Positions 26,063 through 36,264 of a DNA stretch of 49,260 bases are shown in pieces. Position 1 is the first letter of the stretch. Each line of letters begins with the position of its first letter. The stretch lies in NCBI GenBank assembly GCA_017629145.1, contig JAGBXR010000014.1:1-49260 (forward strand). The letters run 5' to 3'. A program made the position numbers and the translations under genes. The notes under the pieces are model-generated. The model searched no databases and had not been told where the DNA came from. It saw only the letters and a program-made list of their open reading frames with translations. Source of the DNA: Alistipes sp. GTDB taxonomy: Bacteria > Bacteroidota > Bacteroidia > Bacteroidales > Rikenellaceae.

Positions 26063-27307
26063 ATGAAAATCGCAGTTGCAGGAACAGGCTACGTGGGTTT
26101 GAGCATCGCCACGCTCCTCGCACAACACAACGATGTTGTAGCGGTGGATGTCGTTGCCGAGCGCGTCGACAAGATTAACCGTGGCGAGTCGCCGCTTATG
26201 GGCGAGGATATCTCGGCATTCTGGAGCAGGCACAACCTACGTCTTCGAGCTACGACTGTTAGCCGCGAAGCGTATAGCGGAGCTCGCTTCGTGGCAATTG
26301 CCGTTCCTACGAACTACGACCCTATACTCAACTTCTTCGACACCCACATTATCGAGGAGGTCATCGACGAGGTTGTCGAGGTCAACCCCTCGGCCGCAAT
26401 CGTCATCAAGTCGACGGTGCCTGTTGGTTACTGCGACACACTCGTGGCACGCTACCGCGAGAGGGGCGTTGAGCTGAATCTGATCTTCATCCCGGAGTTT
26501 CTGCGCGAGAGCGTAGCGCTGGAGGATTGCCTCAACCCCTCGCGCATAGTCATCGGCGTGGAGCAGAACAACGAGAGGTTGCTTGAGGCGGCACGTAGCT
26601 TCGCCTCGCTACTCGAGCAAGGTGCTACAAAGCGCGATATCGCCGTGCTCTATATGGGTATGAAGGAGGCGGAGGCTGTTAAGCTCTTCGCCAACACCTA
26701 CCTGGCACTGCGAGTAAGCTACTTCAACGAGCTGGATACCTATGCCGAGATGAAGGGTCTCGACTCACGCGCAATCATCGAGGGCGTGGGACTCGATCCA
26801 CGCATCGGCACACACTACAACAACCCATCGTTCGGCTACGGTGGCTATTGCCTGCCAAAGGACACCAAGCAGCTTTTAGCAAACTATGCCGACGTGCCGC
26901 AGAATATGATGACGGCCATCGTCGAGAGCAACCGTACACGCAAGGACTATATCGCCGATCAGGTATTGCAGAAGGCTGGCTACTACGTAGGTTCGAGCTC
27001 GTGGGATGCGAGCAAGGAGCGCGAGGTGATTGTGGGCGTATACCGCCTGACGATGAAGACCAATTCGGATAACTTCCGCCACAGTTCCATCCAGGGCGTT
27101 ATGAAGCGCATCAAGGCCAAGGGCGCGAAGATTATCATCTACGAACCCACGCTCGACAACGGCACAATGTTCTTTGGCTCGGAGGTTGTCAACGACATAG
27201 AGCGTTTCAAGCGCGAGAGCCAGTCGATAATTGCCAACCGCTACGATGCGATCCTCGACGATGTTCAGGAGAAGGTCTACACACGAGATATCTTTAGAAG
27301 GGATTAA
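26063..27307 (+). CDS. UDP-glucose/nucleotide-sugar 6-dehydrogenase
   Basis: A 414-residue protein with NAD-binding GTGYVGLS at residues 7-14, [15 protein letters not shown], the [20 protein letters not shown] helix with its catalytic lysine, and the nucleophile Cys263 in [10 protein letters not shown]. The short Cys-containing form with KDTKQL fits UDP-glucose 6-dehydrogenase, which makes UDP-glucuronate; other UDP-hexoses are possible. It implies an acidic sugar in the polymer. The stop is directly followed by the ATG of the next gene. Confidence 0.9.
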   Translation: MKIAVAGTGYVGLSIATLLAQHNDVVAVDVVAERVDKINRGESPLMGEDISAFWSRHNLRLRATTVSREAYSGARFVAIAVPTNYDPILNFFDTHIIEEVIDEVVEVNPSAAIVIKSTVPVGYCDTLVARYRERGVELNLIFIPEFLRESVALEDCLNPSRIVIGVEQNNERLLEAARSFASLLEQGATKRDIAVLYMGMKEAEAVKLFANTYLALRVSYFNELDTYAEMKGLDSRAIIEGVGLDPRIGTHYNNPSFGYGGYCLPKDTKQLLANYADVPQNMMTAIVESNRTRKDYIADQVLQKAGYYVGSSSWDASKEREVIVGVYRLTMKTNSDNFRHSSIQGVMKRIKAKGAKIIIYEPTLDNGTMFFGSEVVNDIERFKRESQSIIANRYDAILDDVQEKVYTRDIFRRD

Positions 27308-28594
27308 ATGAGTTCGCTTCGCACCATATACAAACGACTTCGCTCGATTGCTGCACGATGGTATCATTGTGCCGAATTTTGCCTGATACGCATCAAGCAA
27401 CAACGAAGAGTTCGACGTATTGAGTACAGCAACGATAGAGTGCGTGTAGTATTCTTTGCGATGAATGTTTCGATGTGGAGATATCAGGCGTTGTGCGAGG
27501 CATTAGCTCGCAACAACCATTTCGACGTAAATGTGGTACTCTCTCCCTGTGCAACATACTCCATTGAGCAACAACGCAAGGATATTGCAGCACTTAAGGA
27601 GTACTTTGCAAAGCATCAAACACCCTACATCGACCACAACTTCGAAGCAGCCGAATCCTATGACGTGCGTCAAGAGATAGACCCCGATATACTCTTCTAT
27701 CCACAACCATACCCCAATATTCTCTGTGCAAAGCACGACATCTCCAATTTCGAGGATAGACTTCTCTGCTACTACCCATACGCCTTTTGGACTGCCTACG
27801 GCTCTTGGTCATACGACACACGTTTTCACAATATAGCGTGGAAGCTATACTACTCTACGAAGCTCCACCTGAAGGATGCACAACGCCTCGCTCTCAACCG
27901 AGGTCGCAATGTTGTTGTAGTAGGATATCCCAATGCCGACAATTTTCTCCATACACCAACTGTCGATGTATGGAAGTCGCAACCAAAGGCCAAGAAGCGC
28001 ATCATCTGGGCTCCACATTTTACCATATCCAAGGAGCGCAGCCTTGTTGCTCACTCGAGTTTTTTGTGGATGGCAGACCTTATGCTTGAGATTGCCGAGC
28101 AATATCGCGATTCGATACAAATAGCATTCAAACCCCATCCACGTCTGCTCACTGAACTATGTCTACATCCAGAGTGGGGCGAGGAGAGGGCCATCAACTA
28201 CTATCAGAAATGGCGCGATATGGCTAATGGTCAGCTTGAAGATGGTGAGTTCAAGGATTTGTTTATGACCTCAGATGCGATGATTCACGATAGTAGCTCC
28301 TTTACCGTTGAGTATCACTATAGTCTCAAGCCAGTGATATATGTTCAGGAGGATGTCGAGGCGTATGCCTCAACACTCTCGGAGTTCGGGCGACTTGCGC
28401 TCGATGCTCACTACAAGGGCAAAAATCGCGAAGATATCATCGACTTTGTGGAGCGCATAGTTTTAGGCAACGAGGACGAAATGCTCGCCCAACGACAAGC
28501 ATTTTATGAAGATTACCTATTACCACCATATGGGCATACGGTATGCGAAAATACGGTTATCGACCTATTAAAATCGCTAAAACGATATGAGTAG
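27308..28594 (+). CDS. CDP-glycerol glycerophosphotransferase (TagF-like) family protein
   Basis: A 428-residue protein with the TagF signatures WAPHFT near residue 235, KPHPR near 275 and DSSSFTVEYHYSLKPVIYV near 328-346. Family members transfer glycerol- or ribitol-phosphate from the CDP form to a lipid-linked acceptor at the membrane. Together with the cytidylyltransferase fusion (37007) and LicD (39096), it predicts phospho-polyol in the repeat unit. The start abuts the preceding stop, and the end overlaps the flippase gene by 8 bp. From here to about 36260 the genes look more A/T-rich than the flanks, suggesting separate acquisition. Confidence 0.83.
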   Translation: MSSLRTIYKRLRSIAARWYHCAEFCLIRIKQQRRVRRIEYSNDRVRVVFFAMNVSMWRYQALCEALARNNHFDVNVVLSPCATYSIEQQRKDIAALKEYFAKHQTPYIDHNFEAAESYDVRQEIDPDILFYPQPYPNILCAKHDISNFEDRLLCYYPYAFWTAYGSWSYDTRFHNIAWKLYYSTKLHLKDAQRLALNRGRNVVVVGYPNADNFLHTPTVDVWKSQPKAKKRIIWAPHFTISKERSLVAHSSFLWMADLMLEIAEQYRDSIQIAFKPHPRLLTELCLHPEWGEERAINYYQKWRDMANGQLEDGEFKDLFMTSDAMIHDSSSFTVEYHYSLKPVIYVQEDVEAYASTLSEFGRLALDAHYKGKNREDIIDFVERIVLGNEDEMLAQRQAFYEDYLLPPYGHTVCENTVIDLLKSLKRYE

Positions 28595-30023
28595 CAATAT
28601 CAAAACACAAACCATTAGAGGTGTTATTTGGAGTTCCATTGAACGCTTCTCGATGCAAGGCGTGCAGTTTGTCTTGAGCATAATTATGGCACGCCTGCTC
28701 ACACCAGATGACTATGGACTCATCGGTATGATTCTCGTGTTTATGTCGATATCACAGGTGTTTATCGATGGCGGATTTGCCAATGCCCTGATACAAAAGC
28801 AGGACCGAAGCGATGCAGACTACTCGACAGTTTTCTACATCAACTTAGGTATAAGCGTATTATTCTACTTGATGCTATATGCTACTGCACCGCTTATCGC
28901 ATCATTCTACAATCAGCCGCTGCTTACCGACATCACGCGAGTCTACTCCATAACACTGATTCTCAATGCACTGACAGCTATAAACAAGACAAAGTTGGTC
29001 ATTGCCGTAGATTTCAAGACACAAACCAAGATATCGTTTATCGCAGCTTTGCTCTCGGGAGCTATAGGCGTTTACTGCGCATTTACAGGATACGGTGTTT
29101 GGTCGCTGGTCATACAGTCTATATCATCGTCCATATTCAACATCTTGCTTAGCTACTACTATGTAAGGTGGTTTCCGTCGTGGGTCTTCTCTACCGACTC
29201 CTTTAAACGACTCTTTGCGTTTGGCTCTAAACTATTGGTCGCCAACTTAATTAGTAGTGTATACACCAATCTATACACCTTTGTTATCGGCAAGAAATTC
29301 TCGACAACAAGTTTAGGCCTTTACACACGTGCCGACCACTTTGCTCAATTTGCAAGTTCCAATCTCGGAAGCATACTGCTGCGCGTAGCATTCCCGATAT
29401 TTAGTCAGATTCAAGATGACGACGAGCGACTTATACGTGCCTACCGCAAATACATAACAATGTCGGCACTCATCGTATTTCCTCTAATCCTTGGATTGTG
29501 CGGTGTCGCCAAACCATTGGTGCTACTTCTTCTCTCTGACAAATGGCTCGACTGCGTGATACTTCTGCAGATATTATGCTTCTCGTACTTGTGGAACTGC
29601 ATCGTCACCATTAACATAAATCTTCTAAATGTCAAAGGCCGTAGCGACCTGGTGCTAAAACTTGAGATTGCCAAGAAGAGCGTAGCCTTCACCATACTCT
29701 TTATTTCATTGTATTTCGACCTTATAGGAGTATGTATGGGTTTGGCTATTTACTCGCTCATTGCTTTTTATATGAACACATACTACACGAAGAGACTCCT
29801 GAACTACGGCTTTAGGCAGCAATTCTCGGAGATTCTTCCATACTTGGCATCGGCATTATTTATTATGGGAGAGGCTTTACTTATCAGTACGTATATCGAG
29901 ACTCCACTGCTTTCGCTATGCACGTCACTGATAGTCTGCTCAATGAGCTATGCAGCCATATGCTACCTATTTAAGCTCGAGGCTGCTATGGAGTTTCTCA
30001 AGATCCTAAAACTGAAGAAATAG
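28587..30023 (+). CDS. Lipopolysaccharide/capsule flippase (Wzx, WzxC-like)
   Basis: A 478-residue membrane protein with about 12-14 helices. The opening MSSNIKTQTIRGVIWSSIER and the LLTPDDYGLIGMI motif are typical of the WzxC/Polysacc_synt_3 branch of the MOP superfamily. It should flip the completed lipid-linked repeat unit to the periplasmic side, and it is the second flippase gene of the window. It overlaps the previous gene by 8 bp. Confidence 0.88.
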   Translation: MSSNIKTQTIRGVIWSSIERFSMQGVQFVLSIIMARLLTPDDYGLIGMILVFMSISQVFIDGGFANALIQKQDRSDADYSTVFYINLGISVLFYLMLYATAPLIASFYNQPLLTDITRVYSITLILNALTAINKTKLVIAVDFKTQTKISFIAALLSGAIGVYCAFTGYGVWSLVIQSISSSIFNILLSYYYVRWFPSWVFSTDSFKRLFAFGSKLLVANLISSVYTNLYTFVIGKKFSTTSLGLYTRADHFAQFASSNLGSILLRVAFPIFSQIQDDDERLIRAYRKYITMSALIVFPLILGLCGVAKPLVLLLLSDKWLDCVILLQILCFSYLWNCIVTININLLNVKGRSDLVLKLEIAKKSVAFTILFISLYFDLIGVCMGLAIYSLIAFYMNTYYTKRLLNYGFRQQFSEILPYLASALFIMGEALLISTYIETPLLSLCTSLIVCSMSYAAICYLFKLEAAMEFLKILKLKK

Positions 30024-30024
30024 T

Positions 30025-31071
30025 ATGAACTCTCAGACACACAAGCCTCTGCGCGACTCAAATATGGAGCTACTGCGAATCATCGCTATGCTGTTGGTTA
30101 TGGTCGTACACGCCAATTTTAGAGCTCTACCCGTACCCTCGGTCGATGAGTGTCATACGGATGTGTCCTCGAGCATACTTCGCTTTGCCACCGAGAGCAT
30201 TTCGATAATCTGCGTAAACCTATTCGTGATACTATCGGGTTGGTATGGGATAAAATTCAAGGTAAGTCGCCTTACCGAATTTCTATTCCAAGTACTCTTC
30301 TTCTCGGTAGTATGTTGCGCTCTCTACTATGCATTAAACCCTTCAGGAGGTAGCATAGTATCGGACGTGGCTAACATACTGCTACTCAAGCAAAGCAACT
30401 ATTGGTTTGTTAAGGCATATTTGGGACTCTATATCTTCGCTCCAGTGCTCAATGCTTTTGTTGATAGAGCTGCAAAAAGAGAGTTTAGACTCTTTCTTGT
30501 ATCGTTCTTTGTGCTACAGAGCCTCTACGGATGGATCTCACCTAATGCAGCACCATACTTCGAGAGTGGTTACTCGGCGATATCCTTTATCGGACTATAT
30601 ATGCTTGGTCGCTACGCCAAGCTCTACCCCGAGCGCGTATGGAGTCTTAACAAAAGCCTCGATATGTGCATATACGCAGGTATTGCACTCTTTACAACAA
30701 TTGCCGTCTTTGTTGCTCAACGTCTCGGCATTGATGTAGTGTGGCGATTCTACATCTACACCTCGCCATTGGTTATCATTGCAGCGCTCCACTTCTTGCT
30801 ATTTTTCAGCAAGATACACTTCGCAAGTCGTCTGATCAATTGGGTTGCGGCATCCTGCTTTGGCGTATATCTTTTGCACTCGAATAGCTACCTTGCCAAA
30901 CCCTACTACGATAACATTATCCTGGCTTGGTTCGAAGAGGCAGAACGCGGAGCATTCGTCGCACGTAGCGCAGTGTTTGTAGCTACGGTGTTTGTAGCTG
31001 CCATTCTCATAGATAAGCTTCGAGCATATCTCTGGGAACGCATTACAACATTATTTCCAAAATCTAACTAA
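30025..31071 (+). CDS. Acyltransferase family protein (acyltransferase 3)
   Basis: A 348-residue membrane protein with about 10 helices. RDSNMELLRIIAMLLVMVVHA at the start holds the membrane-embedded catalytic histidine of the family; SGWYGIKFK near 70 and GVYLLHSNSY near 285 are also characteristic. Such proteins add O-acetyl or similar groups to surface glycans. It follows the flippase by 1 bp. Confidence 0.87.
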   Translation: MNSQTHKPLRDSNMELLRIIAMLLVMVVHANFRALPVPSVDECHTDVSSSILRFATESISIICVNLFVILSGWYGIKFKVSRLTEFLFQVLFFSVVCCALYYALNPSGGSIVSDVANILLLKQSNYWFVKAYLGLYIFAPVLNAFVDRAAKREFRLFLVSFFVLQSLYGWISPNAAPYFESGYSAISFIGLYMLGRYAKLYPERVWSLNKSLDMCIYAGIALFTTIAVFVAQRLGIDVVWRFYIYTSPLVIIAALHFLLFFSKIHFASRLINWVAASCFGVYLLHSNSYLAKPYYDNIILAWFEEAERGAFVARSAVFVATVFVAAILIDKLRAYLWERITTLFPKSN

Positions 31072-31082
31072 CATAGTGAGTT

Positions 31083-32084
31083 ATGGAGCTACAGAGTACA
31101 CACAATAATACAAGAGCCAAGGTCAGCGTTATCGTTCCAATATATGGTGTTGAGCGATACATCGAGCAGTGCGCTATAAGCCTTTTCGAGCAGATACTCG
31201 ACGACGTAGAGTATATATTCGTTAACGACTGTACGAAGGATCGCTCGATAGAGATTCTTCGCGCTGTTGCAGAGCGTTATCCTAACCGTAAATCGCGCAT
31301 AAGAGTCATCGATATGGAGCAGAACAGTGGTCAAGCCGCCGTTCGCAAGCGAGGTATCGAAGCAGCAACAGGTGAGTTCATAATTCACTGCGACAGTGAC
31401 GATACAATCGAGCGCGATATGCTCTACAAACTATACACCACTGCAACGAATGAGGAGTGCGATGTGGTAATTTGCGACTTTAACATTGTCAAGGGTGAAA
31501 GTTGCTGTCATAGAGAACAATCTATACCACGTGAGCAAATGGAGCTCCTTCGAGATATACTACGCGAACGTGTTCACGGTTCGCTATGCAATAAGTTGGT
31601 CAGTAAGAATCTATACGACAAGATATTATACTTTCCGGAAGATAATCTTTTGGAGGACTTTACCATCGTCGTTCAGCTTATAGCCAATAGCCGTAAGCAC
31701 GCACATATCAACGAGGCATTATATAACTATTATCAGCATCCCGAATCGATCACCAATAGCCAAGATAGTAGCACGATGGTTAATCGAGCGCTACAGTCAC
31801 TAAACAACACAAAACTCATACTCAAATACCTTGACAAGATGGCTCTTACGCAACGCTTTCACACCGAGATAGTGCGTCTGAAGTATACAATGAAGACTCG
31901 TATGCGCCACATATGCCTTTGTTCGGGTGGTTTTGGCGAATGGCGACGTATTTTTCCCGAGCTTAAACCTCTTAAAGTGCTGTCTACCGAGCTTTCGCGT
32001 TCAAATAAGATTGTCTATCTGATTACGTGTATAGGGCTCTATCCTCTATTTATCAAGATTAAGAGAACTATGCAGCAAAGGTAG
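31083..32084 (+). CDS. Glycosyltransferase family 2
   Basis: A 333-residue GT-A enzyme. KVSVIVPIYGVERYIEQC starts the nucleotide-binding fold and DSDD at residues 104-107 is the metal-binding DxD motif. The C-terminal ~130 residues are basic and helical and probably contact the membrane. Donor and acceptor sugars are unknown. The 11-bp gap to the acyltransferase gene keeps it in the operon. Confidence 0.88.
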   Translation: MELQSTHNNTRAKVSVIVPIYGVERYIEQCAISLFEQILDDVEYIFVNDCTKDRSIEILRAVAERYPNRKSRIRVIDMEQNSGQAAVRKRGIEAATGEFIIHCDSDDTIERDMLYKLYTTATNEECDVVICDFNIVKGESCCHREQSIPREQMELLRDILRERVHGSLCNKLVSKNLYDKILYFPEDNLLEDFTIVVQLIANSRKHAHINEALYNYYQHPESITNSQDSSTMVNRALQSLNNTKLILKYLDKMALTQRFHTEIVRLKYTMKTRMRHICLCSGGFGEWRRIFPELKPLKVLSTELSRSNKIVYLITCIGLYPLFIKIKRTMQQR

Positions 32085-32113
32085 TACTCGCTATAAATAG
32101 TCAATAGAAAAGT

Positions 32114-33067
32114 ATGAAACTATCCATCATAATTCCAGTATTCAAGGTAGAACCGTTCATCGAGAAGTGCCTCTTATCGTGCCTCGAGCAGGATATAGCG
32201 CACTCCGACTACGAGATTATCGTGGTCAATGATGGCACGCCCGACAACAGTATGACAATTGTCGAGCGCATAGCCGCACAATACGACAATATACATATCC
32301 TCAACCAGGAGAATCAGGGACTTAGCGCAGCACGTAACAATGGTCTGGCTATCGCACAGGGCGACTACATTTGGTTTGTCGACTCGGATGACTGGATCGA
32401 GCCACGCTGTCTGGCACGTATATGCACACAGCTATGCGATAACCTCGATATTCTGCAACTCCAGTTCCGATACACGTACGACGATACGACACTCAACCGC
32501 GATGCTACGCCAACAATCATCGAGGGAAGAGCAAGTGGCGTAGAGCAAACCATACGCGGTGGCGTACCAGCCCCAGCGCAGTTCTCGATATATCGTCGTG
32601 AGTTCCTCGCAGCAAAGGGTCTGTCATTCGTGCGAGGCATCTACCACGAAGATTCGGAGTTCAAGCCTCGCGCTATATACCTCGCCGAGAGTATCGCGTC
32701 GGATAGTGGCGTAGCCTACAACTACTACCAGCGTACGTCGGGAAGTATAACCTCGTCGTTCAATATCAAACGCGCCAAGGATCTGATATTCATCTGCAAG
32801 AGTCTCGACGACTTCTGCCACAACGTAGTCCCCGAAGCGCGCGCAAGCATAAACAGCAAGATAGCTCTCAACTTCAACACTCTACTCAACGGCTTCGACA
32901 AGCTAAATCATAAGGAGCAGCGCGAGGTGAGAGCTATGGTCAAGGGGGAGCGACAAATATTCAGAGCTATGCTCAACGCCGACCATACGAAGTACCGCAT
33001 CGAGGGTATGTGCTTCCTGCTTGGCTTCTCTCTTGGACTTGCTCTGTATGGTCTGATACGCAGATAA
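32114..33067 (+). CDS. Glycosyltransferase family 2
   Basis: A 317-residue GT-A enzyme with IIIPVFKVEPFIEKCL at the start, NQGLSAARNNGLA near 75 and VDSDDW with the DxD at 90-93. One hydrophobic helix lies near the C-terminus (MCFLLGFSLGLALYGL), a likely membrane tether. It is one of four GT2 enzymes here, so with the initiating transferase a repeat unit of about five sugars would be expected. Confidence 0.88.
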   Translation: MKLSIIIPVFKVEPFIEKCLLSCLEQDIAHSDYEIIVVNDGTPDNSMTIVERIAAQYDNIHILNQENQGLSAARNNGLAIAQGDYIWFVDSDDWIEPRCLARICTQLCDNLDILQLQFRYTYDDTTLNRDATPTIIEGRASGVEQTIRGGVPAPAQFSIYRREFLAAKGLSFVRGIYHEDSEFKPRAIYLAESIASDSGVAYNYYQRTSGSITSSFNIKRAKDLIFICKSLDDFCHNVVPEARASINSKIALNFNTLLNGFDKLNHKEQREVRAMVKGERQIFRAMLNADHTKYRIEGMCFLLGFSLGLALYGLIRR

Positions 33068-33115
33068 ACACTAACATTGCCCAACACACAAAACGAAGAA
33101 TATCAATTAGATAAT

Positions 33116-34234
33116 ATGTTACAAACATTTGTCCCCTACATTCTCATATACCTGCTGACGATATTTTTTGCATATCGCGCACAGGCAGTCACCACCAAGA
33201 GAAATAAGTCGCTGGACTCCTCGCTGCACTTCTACATTGCAGCTATATCGTTTGCTCTGATTGTAGGTCTGCGATGGAACGTCGGTGTCGACTACCCCGC
33301 CTACTACGACCTGATTATGGGTAACCACACCTACGACTCGGAGCTTGGCCGACTGGAGCTTATTCCGCGACTCTCGATTGCCATCATCAGCGAGAATGGC
33401 TACCAGTTCTATCTGTGGTTCATATTTATGGCCTTCATACAGATATTCTTCCTTCTCAAGGCCTTTAAAGGAGATCTGAAGGTGTTTGTCATATGGGGCG
33501 TATTCTTCTACCTTACCAACCATCTGGAGCACTCGATGAATATCATCCGTCAGGAGGCCGCGATGTCCATCATCCTCTATGCCTACACTCTTCTGATCAA
33601 GGGTAAAATTAAACAGTATGTTGGTTGGATATTATTTGCATCGCTCTTCCACTTCTCATCGATAATATGTTTGCCGTTCATATTACTTAGCAAGATACAA
33701 CTTAAGCTCCCGGTATATGCCCAGCTGATGATATATGCGCTGATATTCATCTATGGTAACGACATTATATCGTTCATTCTCGACACGCTGCTTGGTGGAT
33801 TCGGTAATTTCAGCTATATCTCAAAACTTGAGGCAATCGAGAACGATGAATTTGACATTCAGTCGGGTTCGGGTTTGGGCGTGTTGTTTATCAACTTCAA
33901 GTATATCCTGCTCATACTCTTCTCGCGAGTGCTGTCAAAAGAGTATCGACAGCACGGTTTCGACATCATATATACCATCACGTTTATCGGTATGTGCTTC
34001 TATCGAGTATCGATGAACAACCAGATTTTGTCGCGTATTATGATGTTCTTCACCATCGGTTTTGTCATCTGCTACGCTATGATGCTGATGTACATCGCTA
34101 CGAAGACCAACAAGACGATTGGTATTCCGTTTGCCATAGGTTTGGTTATGGCCGAGATTATCATCGTGCTCTACAAGATATACACAGGCGAGCCATACCA
34201 GTTTATATGGGATGTTCCCAACTTGAATCTATAG
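33116..34234 (+). CDS. EpsG/Wzy-like polysaccharide polymerase
   Basis: A 372-residue membrane protein with about 10-12 helices and the loop RWNVGVDYPAYYD near 53-65, which matches the R-x-x-VGxDY signature of the EpsG family. NIIRQEAAMSI near 141-151 is the second conserved patch. EpsG-like proteins serve as Wzy polymerases that join repeat units at the periplasmic face. An upstream in-frame TTG (33077) is possible, but ATG 33116 gives the family start. Confidence 0.82.
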   Translation: MLQTFVPYILIYLLTIFFAYRAQAVTTKRNKSLDSSLHFYIAAISFALIVGLRWNVGVDYPAYYDLIMGNHTYDSELGRLELIPRLSIAIISENGYQFYLWFIFMAFIQIFFLLKAFKGDLKVFVIWGVFFYLTNHLEHSMNIIRQEAAMSIILYAYTLLIKGKIKQYVGWILFASLFHFSSIICLPFILLSKIQLKLPVYAQLMIYALIFIYGNDIISFILDTLLGGFGNFSYISKLEAIENDEFDIQSGSGLGVLFINFKYILLILFSRVLSKEYRQHGFDIIYTITFIGMCFYRVSMNNQILSRIMMFFTIGFVICYAMMLMYIATKTNKTIGIPFAIGLVMAEIIIVLYKIYTGEPYQFIWDVPNLNL

Positions 34235-34240
34235 CGAGAT

Positions 34241-35059
34241 ATGAAGATATCGATAGTCATACCTACATACAAGCCACAGAGCTACATCTGGGAGTGTCTG
34301 CACTCGATTGTTGCGCAGAGCTTTCCGCGCGAAGAGTTCGAGGTTATCATCGTGCTTAATGGGTGCTGCTCTCCCTGGCGCGAGGAGATAGAGGGTTTCA
34401 TCGCCACACATATGCAGGGCCTCAACGTGCGCTTCATTCAGACCGACGAGGGCGGCGTGTCGAATGCCCGAAATATCGCTCTGGACAATGCCTCGGGCGA
34501 ATATGTCACCTTCCTGGATGACGACGACTACATCTCGCCCCGATATCTTGAGGAGTTGTATACAAAAGCCTCACCCGATACGGTATCCGTATGCTACCCC
34601 TACGCCTTCAACGATGGTCACGCCGAGATTCAGCTACAAAACTACGGTCTGAATCACGTCTACGAGCATTTTCACCATCAGACGCAGAACAGCATCTCTT
34701 CTGCGGCAAGAAGATACTTTTCGGGCCCTTGTATGAAGTTGATATCTAGAGATATCATCCTCGACAGACGATTCGACAAGCGCTTCAAGAATGGCGAGGA
34801 TAGCATATATATGTTTTTGATAAGCGACAAGATAGAAAATATCGTATTCACATCGAAGGAGGCGGTATATTACAGAAGATATAGAGAGAACAGTGCTGTG
34901 ATGCAAACGCGAAAAAGAGGCGATCGCATCCGAAATAATATCAACTGCATAATCGAATATACGAAGATATATTTTAGCGGTCGTTACAATACGCTTTTCT
35001 ACTTCTCGCGAATTGCCGCAGAGTTAAGATGTATATGTTATGCCATACTTAAGCGATAG
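34241..35059 (+). CDS. Glycosyltransferase family 2
   Basis: A 272-residue GT-A enzyme. KISIVIPTYKPQSYIWECL opens the fold, GGVSNARNIALDNASGEYV follows near 71-89, and DDDDY at 93-97 is the metal site. It begins 6 bp after the polymerase gene. The sugars are unknown. Confidence 0.87.
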   Translation: MKISIVIPTYKPQSYIWECLHSIVAQSFPREEFEVIIVLNGCCSPWREEIEGFIATHMQGLNVRFIQTDEGGVSNARNIALDNASGEYVTFLDDDDYISPRYLEELYTKASPDTVSVCYPYAFNDGHAEIQLQNYGLNHVYEHFHHQTQNSISSAARRYFSGPCMKLISRDIILDRRFDKRFKNGEDSIYMFLISDKIENIVFTSKEAVYYRRYRENSAVMQTRKRGDRIRNNINCIIEYTKIYFSGRYNTLFYFSRIAAELRCICYAILKR

Positions 35060-35064
35060 ATCCT

Positions 35065-36264
35065 ATGGTCACGATGATAAAGCATAAAGTAATCATTTGG
35101 GGAGGAGACGATTTCAATACGTTGGGTCTGCTCCGAGAGTTGAGCAAACCAGAGATCGATTTATTCTTTCTGATTCGAGGTAAGCGCTCGTATGCATCAA
35201 AAAGCAAATACTGCATCAAGAGCCACACAGCACTAAATTTGGATGAGGGGTTAAAGTTTCTGCTCGACACATTCTCGAATGAGCCTTACAAGCCTATCAT
35301 CATAACCTCGGGAGATGGTGTCATTACATACATAGACCAGCACAGAGAGCTTCTCGAGCCCTACTTCATACTGCCAGGCACCTCCGAAGCTGGATTGATA
35401 ACGAGATATATTGATAAGGTCACGATGACAGAACTTGCCAAAAAGCACGGTTTTCTGACACCTGTGTCCTGCTCTGCAAAGTGGGATGCCGATATATCAA
35501 TGGTCAAATATCCCTGTATCATCAAACCAAGTCACGAACAAGCAGGATACTATAATGAGTTTAAGTTTAAGATCTGCAAGAAGCCAAAGAAACTTAAGCG
35601 CATACTTGGTAACGTACGAAAGAATTCGGAGTTTATCATTCAGCAATATGTCGAGAAGGAGTTGGATCTCTTGGTCTATGGTGCGCGCCTGAAGAGCGGT
35701 GAAACCATCTTTGCAGGAGCTTTCATACGCGATCGTTGGGCAGATAGCGGTTCATCCTCGCACGGATATTTGACCGACAATATCCCAGCTGGCGCAAATA
35801 TCGAGGGTATACGGAGTATGCTGACCGAAATCGACTACTATGGTCCTTTTAGCTTTGAGTATGGACTCGTAGGCGACGAGACCTACTTCTTCGAGGTTAA
35901 CTTCCGCAACGACGGAACATCGCACTACTTCTATCAGGCAGGGGCCAACATTCCGTTGGCCTATGTCTACAGTTGCGCAAATGAGGATTATGCGACAATA
36001 GCTACAACGGTAAGAGCCGGCAAGCAATATTTTATAGATGAGCTATTCGACGTAGAGAATATACTGCATAGAAAGCTATCAATGGGCAGATACAGACAAG
36101 AGAAAAAGGAGGCTACCATATATAAATATTACGATGCAGAGGATGTAGCCCCCTGGGAGCAGGTGCGCAAACATCGTATTAAGCAGATTATTCAGGACAT
36201 AATTCTGAAAAAGTATCGTTTGTACATAGTTCGTGTACTTGAGAAATTTGGACTAAAGAAATGA
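35065..36264 (+). CDS. ATP-grasp domain protein
   Basis: A 399-residue protein. An N-terminal pre-ATP-grasp Rossmann region (VIIWGGDDFNTLGLLREL) is followed by a lysine-containing IIKPSHEQAGY near 152-162, EFIIQQYVEKELDLLVYG near 191-208 and metal ligands in FEVNFRNDGTSHYF near 286-299. This is the carboxylate-amine/thiol ligase fold, which forms amide bonds through acyl phosphates. In a glycan locus it could attach an amino acid to a sugar amine or acid. It overlaps the deacetylase gene by 4 bp. ATG 35065 or ATG 35074 may be the start. Confidence 0.83.
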   Translation: MVTMIKHKVIIWGGDDFNTLGLLRELSKPEIDLFFLIRGKRSYASKSKYCIKSHTALNLDEGLKFLLDTFSNEPYKPIIITSGDGVITYIDQHRELLEPYFILPGTSEAGLITRYIDKVTMTELAKKHGFLTPVSCSAKWDADISMVKYPCIIKPSHEQAGYYNEFKFKICKKPKKLKRILGNVRKNSEFIIQQYVEKELDLLVYGARLKSGETIFAGAFIRDRWADSGSSSHGYLTDNIPAGANIEGIRSMLTEIDYYGPFSFEYGLVGDETYFFEVNFRNDGTSHYFYQAGANIPLAYVYSCANEDYATIATTVRAGKQYFIDELFDVENILHRKLSMGRYRQEKKEATIYKYYDAEDVAPWEQVRKHRIKQIIQDIILKKYRLYIVRVLEKFGLKK